From NCBI GenBank assembly GCA_024684375.1, contig JAIKWZ010000043.1, positions 33,608-97,607 on the forward strand: 64,000 bases of DNA. Reading direction: 5' to 3'. Below the pieces are notes generated by a model, which saw only the letters and a program-made list of their open reading frames with translations, was not told where the DNA came from and did not search any database. Origin of the DNA: Clostridiales bacterium. GTDB lineage: Bacteria; Bacillota; Clostridia; Christensenellales; Aristaeellaceae. This document shows, piece after piece, positions 17,222 through 25,958 of this stretch; within the stretch, counting starts at the first letter, position 1, and every line of letters begins with the position of its first letter. The translations under genes and the position numbers were made by a program.

Positions 17222-18295
17222 TCAGGTCTGTATCCGAAGCATCGTTTCCAGCATGCCGTCGTCCTCGAACACCATGAAACTGCGTATGGAGAGCTTCACT
17301 TTCCTGCCGGGCTGCCTTTGGGCGTAACCGAAACCGTCGGTTATCACGCGCACCGTCGCATCGCCCACGCGCACACGGCAGTCGTCCGTATCGCCCAGGT
17401 AATAGTGTGTCTCAAGCACGCCTTCAAGCTCTCCGTTTTCGCTGAAAAAGATGTTTTCCGGGCGCACAGCCACGTCGACCTTTCCTGTCCTGCCTCCGTC
17501 GTATGCTATGGACTGGCCTCCCATCGCCGGGAACACTATGCGGCCCTGCCTGACTTCCCCCTTGAAAAAGTCCACCTTGCCCAGAAAGTCCGCCACAAAC
17601 TGGTTCACAGGAGCGTTGTAGATCTCTTCAGGGCTGCCGTACTGCTGCACCTCGCCGCCGTTTATAAGGAATATGCGGTCGCTCATCGCCATGGCTTCCG
17701 TCTGGTCGTGTGTAACGTACACCACTGTGATGCCCAGCTTTCGTTGTATCTCCTTTATTTCGAAGCGCATGGACTCCCTGAGCTTCGCGTCCAGATTGCT
17801 GAGCGGCTCGTCAAGCAGCAGCAGCTTCGGTTCGGCCACCAGCGCCCGGGCCAACGCCACCCTCTGCTGCTGCCCGCCGGAAAGCTGGTTGGGAAAGCGT
17901 TTGGCGTACTGGCCCAAATGTGTTATCTCCAATATGCGCCCTACGCGCTCCCCGGTCTCGGCTTTCGGGCAGTGCCGGATGGTCAGCGGGTATGCCACAT
18001 TGTCGTACACGTTCATGTGAGGCCACACGGCGTAGCTCTGGAACACCATGCCGATCTCACGTTTTTCCGGGGGCAGGAACGTTTTTCCGCCGGAGACCAG
18101 CTTATCGTCAAACCATATTTCCCCGGAAGTCGGCCGCTCGAAACCTGCGATCATTCGCAGCATGGTCGTCTTGCCGCAGCCGGAAGGCCCCAGAAGCGTT
18201 ATGAACTCGCCGTCCCGAAAGACCGCGTCAAAGGACTTGAGCACCACCTTGTCCCCGAAAGCTTTGGTCACGTTTTTTATTTTGATGACAGACAT
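17222..18295 (-). CDS. ABC transporter ATPase, iron(III)/sugar-phosphate/spermidine type
   Basis: This is the nucleotide-binding subunit of the importer encoded upstream. Walker A is GPSGCGKTT, the Q-loop is VFQSYAVWPHM, the signature is LSGGQQQR, Walker B is LLLLDEP, and the switch histidine is YVTHDQTEAMAMSDR. The last 110 residues form a TOBE-like regulatory domain (VAVRPENIFF). At 357 residues it matches the FbpC/AfuC/PotA class. AAGGAGCG precedes the ATG. The gene is the last of the operon, separated from the activase gene by 287 bases. That gap contains a relic of a permease 3' end fused directly to this ribosome site (see findings). Confidence 0.92.
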   Translation of the reverse strand: MSVIKIKNVTKAFGDKVVLKSFDAVFRDGEFITLLGPSGCGKTTMLRMIAGFERPTSGEIWFDDKLVSGGKTFLPPEKREIGMVFQSYAVWPHMNVYDNVAYPLTIRHCPKAETGERVGRILEITHLGQYAKRFPNQLSGGQQQRVALARALVAEPKLLLLDEPLSNLDAKLRESMRFEIKEIQRKLGITVVYVTHDQTEAMAMSDRIFLINGGEVQQYGSPEEIYNAPVNQFVADFLGKVDFFKGEVRQGRIVFPAMGGQSIAYDGGRTGKVDVAVRPENIFFSENGELEGVLETHYYLGDTDDCRVRVGDATVRVITDGFGYAQRQPGRKVKLSIRSFMVFEDDGMLETMLRIQT

Positions 18296-18304
18296 GGTTC
18301 GCTC

Positions 18305-18376
18305 CTTTCAGATGGAAGACCCTCCTTTGGTCGACTGTGCTTAAGGATGTCAAAACAAGATGACAGACATTCTTCG
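18305..18376 (-). repeat. relics of a permease 3' end and an ATPase 5' end
   Basis: Bases 18305-18332 match 21593-21620, the last codons and stop of the ABC permease, at 25 of 28 positions. Reading leftward they encode TKGGSSI-stop against TKGGFSI-stop. Bases 18359-18376 repeat the start of the ATPase gene (CGAA..ATGTCTGTCATC on the minus strand) at 16 of 18 positions against 18284-18301. Both relics lie in the 287-base gap between the activase and ATPase genes. The rest of the gap (18377-18582) shows a small GGCTTTTAAAAGAAGCC hairpin and no coding sequence I can support. Confidence 0.75.
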
Positions 18377-18582
18377 AGCGGGTGCAAAATGCGCGATGGG
18401 CCTATTCCGGGAATTCTGTTTCACGGCTTCTTTTAAAAGCCATGACGCGTATCGGGTCCTGAGAAATATCTGGATGTTCGCGGTGTTCCTGCAGCCCGTC
18501 TGACACACGTACTTTACAGGGAAAACCGAGTGATGCTGGCATTCATCTGCGGGTAAAAGACTATTTCAAACTATTAGAGGAG

Positions 18583-19461
18583 TTATCCTTCAAAAGCGTC
18601 CCTCATTACCTGTTCAAGCTGCTTCATGGTATCGTCGGACGGGATGTACTCCTGGCCCATGGTTTCGCCGGGACGGCCGATCCGGGATAGCTTCGCGCTG
18701 TAATAAGGATGGAAGGAAAGGAGTTTGCAGTCCCTTGCGCCCACGCTGCGGGCCAGCATGCCCAGCTTTCTGGCATGGGCTTCTTCAGCGTTTACGCCTT
18801 CCAAAATGATGCCCCGCACACATACGTCCGCGCCTTCGGAACAGGCGCGCCGAAGGTTTTCCAGTATCGGTCCAAGAGGGTATCCGGTGTTTTTTTGATG
18901 TCGGACCGGGTCTGTGTCCTTCACGTCCCACAGAAAATGGTCCACCCGGGAAAGCAGTTCGCTGAGCAGCGCAGGAGCAAAAGCGCCGCAGGTCTCCATG
19001 GCGACGCCTGCGCCCCGCTTTTTGACCTCGTCCATTAACTCCAGCGCGAAAGCCGCCTGCATCGTGGGTTCTCCTCCGCTCAGGGTAACGCCTCCCTCGT
19101 CACCGAAAAAAGGTTTGTCCCGCACCAGCGTTTCTGCCAGTCGATCAGGTTCCCACATTTCTCCGCATAGCTCGATGGCTCCCGCGGGACATACCTTGAC
19201 GCATTGCAGGCAAAGCGTACAGGCAGTGCTGTCAAAGCGTACGCCTTCCATTCGGTGACAGCCCTGCGGACAGACAGACGCGCAGGCGCCGCAGCCCAGG
19301 CATTTGTCCGTATACACCAGAGGCTGCGGACGGCTTAACTGAGTTTCGGGGTTGTGGCACCAACGGCACCTGAGCGGACAGCCCTTCAGAAAAACCGCGG
19401 TGCGCAGGCCCGGCCCGTCGTGAAGGGAGAGCCGCTGTATGTTTGTGATTATCCCCTGCAT
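18583..19461 (-). CDS. glycyl radical enzyme activase (radical SAM)
   Basis: This radical SAM enzyme places the glycyl radical on the partner enzyme encoded just upstream. The SAM-cluster motif CxxxCxxC is C29-C33-C36 in KGCPLRCRWCHNP. Two further 4Fe-4S ferredoxin motifs follow: C55-x2-C58-x2-C61-x3-C65 and C82-x2-C85-x2-C88-x3-C92. They identify the ferredoxin-domain activases of non-PFL glycyl radical enzymes, since the PFL activase itself lacks them. GGVTLSGGEP is the SAM-binding loop. The ATG at 19461 overlaps the enzyme gene's TGA (TGATG); a GTG at 19464 is one codon earlier. Overlap and family make the pairing firm. Confidence 0.93.
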   Translation of the reverse strand: MQGIITNIQRLSLHDGPGLRTAVFLKGCPLRCRWCHNPETQLSRPQPLVYTDKCLGCGACASVCPQGCHRMEGVRFDSTACTLCLQCVKVCPAGAIELCGEMWEPDRLAETLVRDKPFFGDEGGVTLSGGEPTMQAAFALELMDEVKKRGAGVAMETCGAFAPALLSELLSRVDHFLWDVKDTDPVRHQKNTGYPLGPILENLRRACSEGADVCVRGIILEGVNAEEAHARKLGMLARSVGARDCKLLSFHPYYSAKLSRIGRPGETMGQEYIPSDDTMKQLEQVMRDAFEG

Positions 19462-21554
19462 CACATTTTTCCCATCGCGGTGCGCTCAATGATCATCCGC
19501 TGCCAGTTTTCGTCCAGCGTTATGAACCGCGCGGACCATCCCGATATGCGGACAGTGAGCGTGGGATACTTTTCCGGATGCTCGCAGGCGTCCAGCAGGA
19601 CCGCGTTGTCGATCACATCGATCTGCATGAAAAAGCCGCCGAGGGCCAAAAAACCGCGCATCAGCGCCTGTATTCCTTTAAGGCCTTCTTCTCCCTTGGC
19701 GCAGGAGGGCTCCAGTTTGATATCCAGGGCCGTACCGCAGGTGAGGCGCGACAGATCCACTGAGCAATGGGAGCGTATAATAGCCGTGGCTGTTTCCCGA
19801 TCTGTTCCGGGCGCGGGGTTCAGATTGCCCGAGAGGATCTCACCGCACTTTTTGCCCTGTGCGTGGGCTCCGCGGCAGTCTTTCCATTCAATTTGCCTTC
19901 CGAATGTAGAGATCCCCGGCGGGCGGAGGACGCCGTTTCGCATATGTACCTGCCTGGCCAGATCGATAAAGTGCTGCACCAGCCGGCCGCACAGCTCGTC
20001 CGCCTGAGCGGAATCGTTGCCGAAATAGCCCTTCAGCGCTTCCTGGCGCCGGCGCAGAAGTTCGTTCCCCTCCCAGTCGCGGCGAAGGATGTCTATATAT
20101 TCGGCCAGCGTGAGGCTCTTTTCCTCGTACACTGCGGTTCGGATGGCTATGAGCGCGTTGGCCATGTCAGGCAAGCCGCCGTAATGGGGCGACAATACAT
20201 TGTAGATCGGGCCGCCGCCGAAGTAATCTTTAGCTTTTTCGATGCAGCCGTCTTCCAGAAGCGCGAACACGCTCGCGGGCCGATCCAGCGTAAACTCAGA
20301 ATCCGCCAGGCTATGAAACTTTTCCATGTCCCTGTCCATGGCGTCAAAGCAGGCATTAAGCAGGTCCTCAAAGGAAGGATAGTCCACCTTTTCGCTGTCG
20401 AACAGATGCAGCACGTCACGCTGCAGTAGGATATAAGCGTCCATGGGCCTGTAGCGGAAACGGGTCTTGCCGGGGATCTGCACTTCCCAGCATCCGTCAT
20501 TGGCGAACTCCACGGCCTCTTCGTGGGGATAGTGGTATTCCTCCAGGCTCCGGATCACCAGATCCTCGTTGTAAATTGAACATACGCCACTTCCGTGGCG
20601 CATCACGCGGGCCACCAGCTCCATGAGCCACGCCGGGGAATCTTCCCGCACGCGCACCGCGATCGGGTAGTCTCCTATGGGCAGCTCTTCCACGACCTCC
20701 AGTATCAGCCTCGTCACGTCTCCCGCGGTCTCATTTCCCTGCGCGTCCTGTCCGGCAAGAACGATGTTCTGGTAGTGCTGACCGTCCCCGCTGCCGCACA
20801 CGTCCAGCGTGATCCATTCGCAGCCCTTGATGAAGAAATGCGCCAGCAGCTCCCGGGCCTGATCTTCCGTGATCACGCCGGACGCCAGATCCGCCTGATA
20901 CAGTTTTTCCAGCATGCGGTCCACCTTGCCGATGCCGGGCCAGTTGCCCATCAATCGTGTGAAGGCAAAAGTGAACCACAGGCTCTGCAAACCTTCACGG
21001 AAAGATCGCGCCGGTCGGAATGGCACGTTTTTCAGCGCTTCCCTTTCATCCGGATCCTTTACGGCTTCCATGTAGCGGCCGTGCCATACATGCATGGCTT
21101 CGATCACGTGCAGAAGCGAGTGCAGGAACTCCGTTTCCTTCGCAGTGCATTCCTTTTCAAGCCTCTCCCGGACGCGCTCTTCATAGCAGTCTATGCCTTC
21201 CCGCAAAACGCGGTCAAAGCCCAGCGTGGTATGGCTGACGGCCGGCATGACCATCTCGCCGTCCTCATAAAGCACGGGAATGATCTGCCTGGAAGCGGCC
21301 TTGAGCGTGGCGCTGCCCGCCAGCATCTCGCCGGGGATCACGCGTACCGGCGCTTCCCTGGCGATCCTGGAGATCATTAGGTCGTGGAGCTGATAGCCGG
21401 ACAGACCCTGCGCTTCCTCCCGGCGCAAAGTAAGGTGATCACTCTCATTCAATTCCCGGCCGTACTTGCCGCTTAGCGAATCCCAGGCAAAGCGCCGGGT
21501 CTCTTCACTGAGCCTGATCGGACGTTCTCCGACGGCGCTTCTGAAATGGATCAT
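19461..21554 (-). CDS. glycyl radical enzyme of unknown substrate
   Basis: The 697-residue protein has both hallmarks of the pyruvate formate-lyase superfamily. The thiyl cysteine and acid base lie in NDGCWEV (Cys355, Glu357, the GCxE pattern of dehydratases and lyases, not the CC pair of PFL). The glycyl-radical loop near the C-terminus is VRISGWSARF with Gly672; tryptophan replaces the usual tyrosine or phenylalanine of RVxG(Y/F). It is shorter than the 780-850 residues of CutC, glycerol dehydratase, hydroxyproline dehydratase or isethionate lyase. GGAGC lies before the ATG. It sits between the permease and ATPase genes of an importer and overlaps its activase gene. The reaction cannot be named; a C-C, C-N, C-O or C-S cleavage of the imported compound is the working inference. 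Confidence 0.92.
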   Translation of the reverse strand: MIHFRSAVGERPIRLSEETRRFAWDSLSGKYGRELNESDHLTLRREEAQGLSGYQLHDLMISRIAREAPVRVIPGEMLAGSATLKAASRQIIPVLYEDGEMVMPAVSHTTLGFDRVLREGIDCYEERVRERLEKECTAKETEFLHSLLHVIEAMHVWHGRYMEAVKDPDEREALKNVPFRPARSFREGLQSLWFTFAFTRLMGNWPGIGKVDRMLEKLYQADLASGVITEDQARELLAHFFIKGCEWITLDVCGSGDGQHYQNIVLAGQDAQGNETAGDVTRLILEVVEELPIGDYPIAVRVREDSPAWLMELVARVMRHGSGVCSIYNEDLVIRSLEEYHYPHEEAVEFANDGCWEVQIPGKTRFRYRPMDAYILLQRDVLHLFDSEKVDYPSFEDLLNACFDAMDRDMEKFHSLADSEFTLDRPASVFALLEDGCIEKAKDYFGGGPIYNVLSPHYGGLPDMANALIAIRTAVYEEKSLTLAEYIDILRRDWEGNELLRRRQEALKGYFGNDSAQADELCGRLVQHFIDLARQVHMRNGVLRPPGISTFGRQIEWKDCRGAHAQGKKCGEILSGNLNPAPGTDRETATAIIRSHCSVDLSRLTCGTALDIKLEPSCAKGEEGLKGIQALMRGFLALGGFFMQIDVIDNAVLLDACEHPEKYPTLTVRISGWSARFITLDENWQRMIIERTAMGKM

Positions 21555-21595
21555 TTCGTTTGCTCCTTTGCGGAATGCTTATGAAAACCATTCTT

Positions 21596-24037
21596 TCAGA
21601 TGGAAAACCCGCCCTTGGTCAGCTTGTTCATGATAGAGTTCAGCAGAGTCACTATAAGCAGTATGCCGAAGGCCATCGCGCAGCTCATGGGCTGGCTTGT
21701 GAACGTCCATGTTTCGTAAAGCTGGAAGCCCAGCGTCTTCGTGGTGCTGGAATACAAAAGGGTAGTCATGGACAGCTCGTAGAAGCTGGGTATGAATATC
21801 AGGAACCAGCCCGCCGCGATGGAAGGGAATATCAGCGACGCGGTTATCTTAAGCATGGTCCTGAGCCAGCTCGCGCCGGATACCTGGCTGCATTCCTCCA
21901 GGGATACGTGTATCTGGCTCATGGCGGACACCACCGTGCGCATGCCCATCATCAGATATTTGATAAGATACGCGATTATCAATATGTAAGGCGTACCGTA
22001 GATATTAACGCCGAAATTGCCGCGCATGGTCATTATCAGCCCCAGCGCGATCACCACCGAGGGGGTCCCGGAACCCAGAGTTATAAGGAAATTCGGTATG
22101 CTCCTGCCTTTTATGCGCGTGCGCTGCAGCAGATAGCTCATAACGCAGGCGATCAGCAGGCCGACCGAGGCCGCGACGGACGCGAAGATAAGCGAGTTTT
22201 TAAGACAGGTCAGCGTTTCGCTGCGGGCGAACACGGTCGTCCAGTTGGCCAGCGTGAAATTCCCTTTCGCGAACAGGCTCTTGCCGATGTCCGTTTTGAA
22301 CGACGTGGTGAAGATCGTCGCGAAAGGCAGCACGACCACTATGACCGCGAACAGGCACACAAGCGCCGTTACGGGGACGCGCGCGCGCCTTAATTCCACC
22401 GTCGCGGGCCGCACTGATTTTCCGGAGACCGTGATGTACTGTTTTTTGGCCAGCACCACGTCCGAAACGAACAGTATCATAAGCGCGGTAGCCATCAGGA
22501 ACACCGACAGCGCGGTAGCGTCGTTCATGCCCTGCTGGCCCAGTGAAATGAATTCCACTATACGTGTGGTCACGGTATTCACGTTGCCGGGAGTGCCGAT
22601 TATCGACGGTATGCCGTAGCAGCTGGCTGCGCTCACGAACACCAGCAGCGCGCCGGCGATAAGGGACGGCATCATCATCGGCAGAGTGACTTTGAGCACG
22701 GTCTTGACGGGAGACGCGCCCGACACGCGGCTGGCCTCCTCCAAAGAAGGATCCATTTTCTCCATCGCGCGGCTGACTGTGATGAACGCGTAAGGGTAAT
22801 AAAACGTGGTGAGCACCCAGATCATGCCCGGCAATGTATACACGTTCAGCGGACCGGGAGTGTCGCCCATGCCCAGCAGCGGTCTGAGCCACTGGTTGAT
22901 CGTGCCCGCGTTCGGGTTCATAAGTCTCAGCCACGCCATCGCGCCCACATAAGGGGGCACCATGTAAGTCATAACGAAGAGCGCGCGGAAAAACTTCCTG
23001 CCGTACATGTCCGTGCGGCCCACCAGCCATGCCAGCGGGAACGCCAGCGCCGTGCCCAGTATCATGGTGGCGGTCGACGCGATCAGCGTGTTTTTGAGCG
23101 CTTCCAGGTTCAGAGGATAACTGAACAGGCGCTCCATCGTGGACATGGACAGCCTGCCGTCCGGGAACAGGCCCCTGATCGTCATATAGACCACGGGCAG
23201 CAGCTGGAAGACAAGCAGAAAATCAACGATCAGCAATATTGCCAGCCACTTGACGTCGAACGCCCAGCGCCTTTCGGAACGCATAAGCAGCGCCAGCAAG
23301 ACGGCGTTGAGTATAAGCAGCGCGCCTATCAGCTCTGCGGTGCGGCTGTTGCTCACGATCAGCTGCCACAGCCAGCCCACCTCGCCCCTGGCGATCATTA
23401 CAAACGCGCTCAGCTGCTGTTCCTTGTCCCGTACGCTCTTTTTCAGCTGCTTTACGTGCTCGGATATTTCCGTTTCGGCCGAACCGCAGCTCACGAACAG
23501 CAGCTGAGCCAGCATCGCCTTTTTTTCCGCGCCTTCCAGCTTGGCCACGGCTTTTTCGGCCTCGGCCGGAACAGGCGCGCTCTCGTCCAGAATACAGGCA
23601 AGCAGCGCCTGACACAAGTCGGAACGCTGTTCCTTCGACAGCGCCGTGACCGTCTTCCGGTCAGCCGCGCTGACTTTGGGTCCCACCGTCAGAAATGCGG
23701 TGTACAGCAGTTTCCAGCTGAGTTCCTCGCTGCCTGCCTCGTTTATCGCTTCCGCGCCGGCGCCGCTTTTCTGGCTTTCCCAGACGTCGGCAAGCGCGGC
23801 CCGCGCCGTATCCGTGAGGACGGCGCGTTCAGGATCAGAGTATTTGTTCAGTTCCGGGCGCAGGCGCTTGTTCCATGCCTTCGATACGTCGCCTGACAGC
23901 GCATAGACAGCGCTATAAGCGCTCGGAGCGCTGAAACCGGATGCGGCGTACTGCGCCTGGCCCCTGTTGCCCATAAATATGAGCAGGGTGCCGGGCAGGA
24001 ACAAAAGCGCAAGAATAAGCGCAAGTGCCTTTTTCAC
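21596..24037 (-). CDS. ABC transporter permease, two fused halves with an extra N-terminal domain
   Basis: The 813-residue membrane protein carries both permease halves of an FbpB/AfuB-type importer. Each half has an EAA loop that docks the ATPase: EEASRVSGASPVKTVLKVTLP and EECSQVSGASWLRTMLKITAS. About 12 core helices lie after residue 235. Unusually, the first helix or signal (residues 1-22) is followed by about 200 mostly helical, soluble residues rich in Ala, Glu and Lys. These probably lie outside the membrane, before the next helix. FbpB-type permeases I know (about 500-560 residues) lack this. The start is GTG at 24037 behind GGGGGAG. The gene lies 13 bases after the binding-protein gene and 41 bases before the glycyl radical enzyme gene. 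Confidence 0.9.
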   Translation of the reverse strand: MKKALALILALLFLPGTLLIFMGNRGQAQYAASGFSAPSAYSAVYALSGDVSKAWNKRLRPELNKYSDPERAVLTDTARAALADVWESQKSGAGAEAINEAGSEELSWKLLYTAFLTVGPKVSAADRKTVTALSKEQRSDLCQALLACILDESAPVPAEAEKAVAKLEGAEKKAMLAQLLFVSCGSAETEISEHVKQLKKSVRDKEQQLSAFVMIARGEVGWLWQLIVSNSRTAELIGALLILNAVLLALLMRSERRWAFDVKWLAILLIVDFLLVFQLLPVVYMTIRGLFPDGRLSMSTMERLFSYPLNLEALKNTLIASTATMILGTALAFPLAWLVGRTDMYGRKFFRALFVMTYMVPPYVGAMAWLRLMNPNAGTINQWLRPLLGMGDTPGPLNVYTLPGMIWVLTTFYYPYAFITVSRAMEKMDPSLEEASRVSGASPVKTVLKVTLPMMMPSLIAGALLVFVSAASCYGIPSIIGTPGNVNTVTTRIVEFISLGQQGMNDATALSVFLMATALMILFVSDVVLAKKQYITVSGKSVRPATVELRRARVPVTALVCLFAVIVVVLPFATIFTTSFKTDIGKSLFAKGNFTLANWTTVFARSETLTCLKNSLIFASVAASVGLLIACVMSYLLQRTRIKGRSIPNFLITLGSGTPSVVIALGLIMTMRGNFGVNIYGTPYILIIAYLIKYLMMGMRTVVSAMSQIHVSLEECSQVSGASWLRTMLKITASLIFPSIAAGWFLIFIPSFYELSMTTLLYSSTTKTLGFQLYETWTFTSQPMSCAMAFGILLIVTLLNSIMNKLTKGGFSI

Positions 24038-24050
24038 TGCGGGTCTCCCC

Positions 24051-25127
24051 CTACTGAGTGACCTTCTCCGTCCACAGATTGTTTATCGCCTCGCGGTTGA
24101 GATACGCGTATTCCCAGTCGACGCCCAGATCTTTCTCGATCAGGCTGTCGGTGTCCACAGAATTGGCGGGAAACGCCTTTTCGCCGGCGAGCACCGAGTG
24201 CATGTAAGCCTGCATGATGATGCCCTGGGCTTCTTCGCTCAGAAGCCACTGGGCTACGGCTTCGGCAGCTTCGGTATTCACGTTTTTGGAGTATTCCTCT
24301 GCCACGATCATCACCGTGGACGGGATCAGCACCACGCCGTCTTCAGGATATATGATCTCAACGTTGCTGACTTCATTGCCGTTTTTCGCTTCGTCGTCGA
24401 TGTACTTGAGGACCGACTCTTCAAGTATCATTATGGCCGCGCATTCCCCGCTCTGCAGCTTTGAGATAGCGGTCGAGCCGGACTCGCGCATCACCTTGTT
24501 CTCGCCCAGCTTGTCCAGATATTCCTCGCCGTAAGCCCCAAGCAGCGAGCACACCGCGGCGTAAGCCGTGCCGCTGGTCGTCGGATCGCTCATGGAGATG
24601 TAACCCTTGAGCGCCGGGTCATAAGCGAAGTCCTTGAATGTTTTGGGAATGGTTATGCCTTTTTCCGCCCACTTGGATACAGCTTCGGGATTGTAGGCCA
24701 GAACCATGTTGCATACGCGCACCGGATACCAGTAGCCTTCCTCGTCGTAGGGAAAGCGCAGCAGGCTGTCGGCGTTCTCCACCTCGAAGGAGTGCAGATA
24801 GCCGTAATCCTTAAGCTCGAGGGAGAACGCGGGCTCGGCCACCATGAACATGTCGCATTCCAGGGGCTGGTCGCGCTTGTCGCCCATTTCGCCGTAGATC
24901 TTGGTGATGAGCCTGCTGGTCCCGGAATAGAAGAAGAAACTGCCGTTTATGCCGGGGGTCAGGTTCGGGAATTCCTGCTTGATCGCCTCATCCATAAGTT
25001 CTATGGCGAAGGGATACATGGAAGTGTAGATCACCAGTTCGCCTTCCGCGTCCTCATTAACGGCTAACGCGGAGCAAGCGGATAACGCGAGCAGCAGCGC
25101 AAGCACAATGGCAATCAGTTTTTTCAT
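24051..25127 (-). CDS. ABC transporter substrate-binding lipoprotein
   Basis: The 358-residue protein starts with a signal ending in a lipobox, LSAC, so cysteine 18 is probably lipidated. The mature part reads as the iron(III)/hexose-phosphate class of extracellular binding proteins: GELVIYTSMYPFAIELMDE, then GISGT-like TTSGTAYAAVCSLLGAYG, then EAVAQWLLSEEAQGII. The adjacent tyrosine pair used by true ferric-binding proteins is absent (no YY anywhere in the protein). An organic anion ligand is therefore more likely than iron; this is inference. AGGAGGT lies before the ATG. It is the first gene of the operon and has its own promoter. Confidence 0.9.
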   Translation of the reverse strand: MKKLIAIVLALLLALSACSALAVNEDAEGELVIYTSMYPFAIELMDEAIKQEFPNLTPGINGSFFFYSGTSRLITKIYGEMGDKRDQPLECDMFMVAEPAFSLELKDYGYLHSFEVENADSLLRFPYDEEGYWYPVRVCNMVLAYNPEAVSKWAEKGITIPKTFKDFAYDPALKGYISMSDPTTSGTAYAAVCSLLGAYGEEYLDKLGENKVMRESGSTAISKLQSGECAAIMILEESVLKYIDDEAKNGNEVSNVEIIYPEDGVVLIPSTVMIVAEEYSKNVNTEAAEAVAQWLLSEEAQGIIMQAYMHSVLAGEKAFPANSVDTDSLIEKDLGVDWEYAYLNREAINNLWTEKVTQ

Positions 25128-25174
25128 GGAAATACCTCCTGTTCAATGGTGATTCGATTCAGATCCGCCATTTC

Positions 25175-25203
25175 ATTATACTACCGCGCCATGCAAATAG
25201 CAA
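25175..25203 (-). promoter_or_regulatory. sigma-A promoter for the ABC/glycyl radical enzyme operon
   Basis: Minus strand: TTGCTA (25203-25198) and TATAAT (25180-25175) with a 17-base spacer, about 50 bases before the binding-protein ATG. Confidence 0.7.
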
Positions 25204-25307
25204 CCCGTTTACACCGCGGTTCCTCCCCTCTGCTGTCCTGCTTTCCCTGCAGCATAAGCTCCTCGAAGCGCTGTTTGCTCCGGCTCCGTCTTCACCCAAT
25301 CTTCTAT

Positions 25308-25336
25308 TGCCAAACTCACTCCTTCAGTGATATAAT
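25308..25336 (+). promoter_or_regulatory. sigma-A promoter for the phosphoglycan locus
   Basis: TTGCCA at 25308-25313 and TATAAT at 25331-25336 with a 17-base spacer, upstream of the sugar transferase gene. Confidence 0.75.
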
Positions 25337-25364
25337 ATCATTGATGTAATGTGCGCGGAGGCAT

Positions 25365-25958
25365 ATGGGATTGTACAGGCGGTACGTAAAACGGATACTG
25401 GACTTGACAGGGGCGTTTTTGCTCCTGATCGTGCTGTCTCCGGTTTTTGCGTTCATAGCCCTGTTGATAAAGCTGGACTCCCGCGGTCCAGTGCTGTTCA
25501 GGCAGAAACGGCTGGGGCTGAACGAAAAGCCTTTCATGATCTACAAATTCCGCACCATGCGCACCGACGCCCCCAGCGAGACTGCCACCAATGACCTCAG
25601 GCAAAGCAGCATGTACATAACCCGCGTGGGCAAGTACCTGCGAGTGCTGTCCCTGGATGAGCTGCCCCAGTTTTTCAATATCATCAAGGGCGAAATGAGC
25701 TTTGTGGGCTTCCGTCCCTGCCTGTGGAACGAATTCGAGCTGGACGAGGAACGCCGCAAAACGGGCGCCTACTCCGTGCGTCCCGGCATAACCGGGCTGG
25801 CGCAGATACGGGGCAGGGACGAACTGGAGCCCGATAAAAAAGCGCTGCTGGACGGGGTGTATGCCCGCAACGTGGGCTTTGATTACGACTTAAGGATACT
25901 CACCAAAACACTGTTCGCCGTGTTCTATAAAGAAGGCTACCGCGAAGGAGGCGCATGA
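25365..25958 (+). CDS. monotopic phosphoglycosyl transferase (undecaprenyl-phosphate sugar transferase)
   Basis: This enzyme begins glycan assembly by moving a sugar phosphate from a UDP-sugar onto undecaprenyl phosphate at the inner membrane face. The short PglC/WcaJ-core form is seen. A basic N-terminus leads to one re-entrant hydrophobic helix (FLLLIVLSPVFAFIALLIKLDSRGP), then the core FRQKRLGLNEKPFMIYKFRTM. The catalytic Asp-Glu pair lies in LSLDELPQFFNIIKGEMSFVG and the family end in RPGITGLAQIRGR. At 197 residues it is a minimal enzyme. GGAGG lies before the ATG. Its stop overlaps the next gene's start (ATGA), so the three genes form one unit. Confidence 0.93.
   Translation: MGLYRRYVKRILDLTGAFLLLIVLSPVFAFIALLIKLDSRGPVLFRQKRLGLNEKPFMIYKFRTMRTDAPSETATNDLRQSSMYITRVGKYLRVLSLDELPQFFNIIKGEMSFVGFRPCLWNEFELDEERRKTGAYSVRPGITGLAQIRGRDELEPDKKALLDGVYARNVGFDYDLRILTKTLFAVFYKEGYREGGA

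Noticed and set aside
24051..25127. Ferric iron-binding protein
   Set aside because: The family fits, but the adjacent tyrosine pair typical of ferric-binding proteins is missing and the operon encodes a metabolic radical enzyme.
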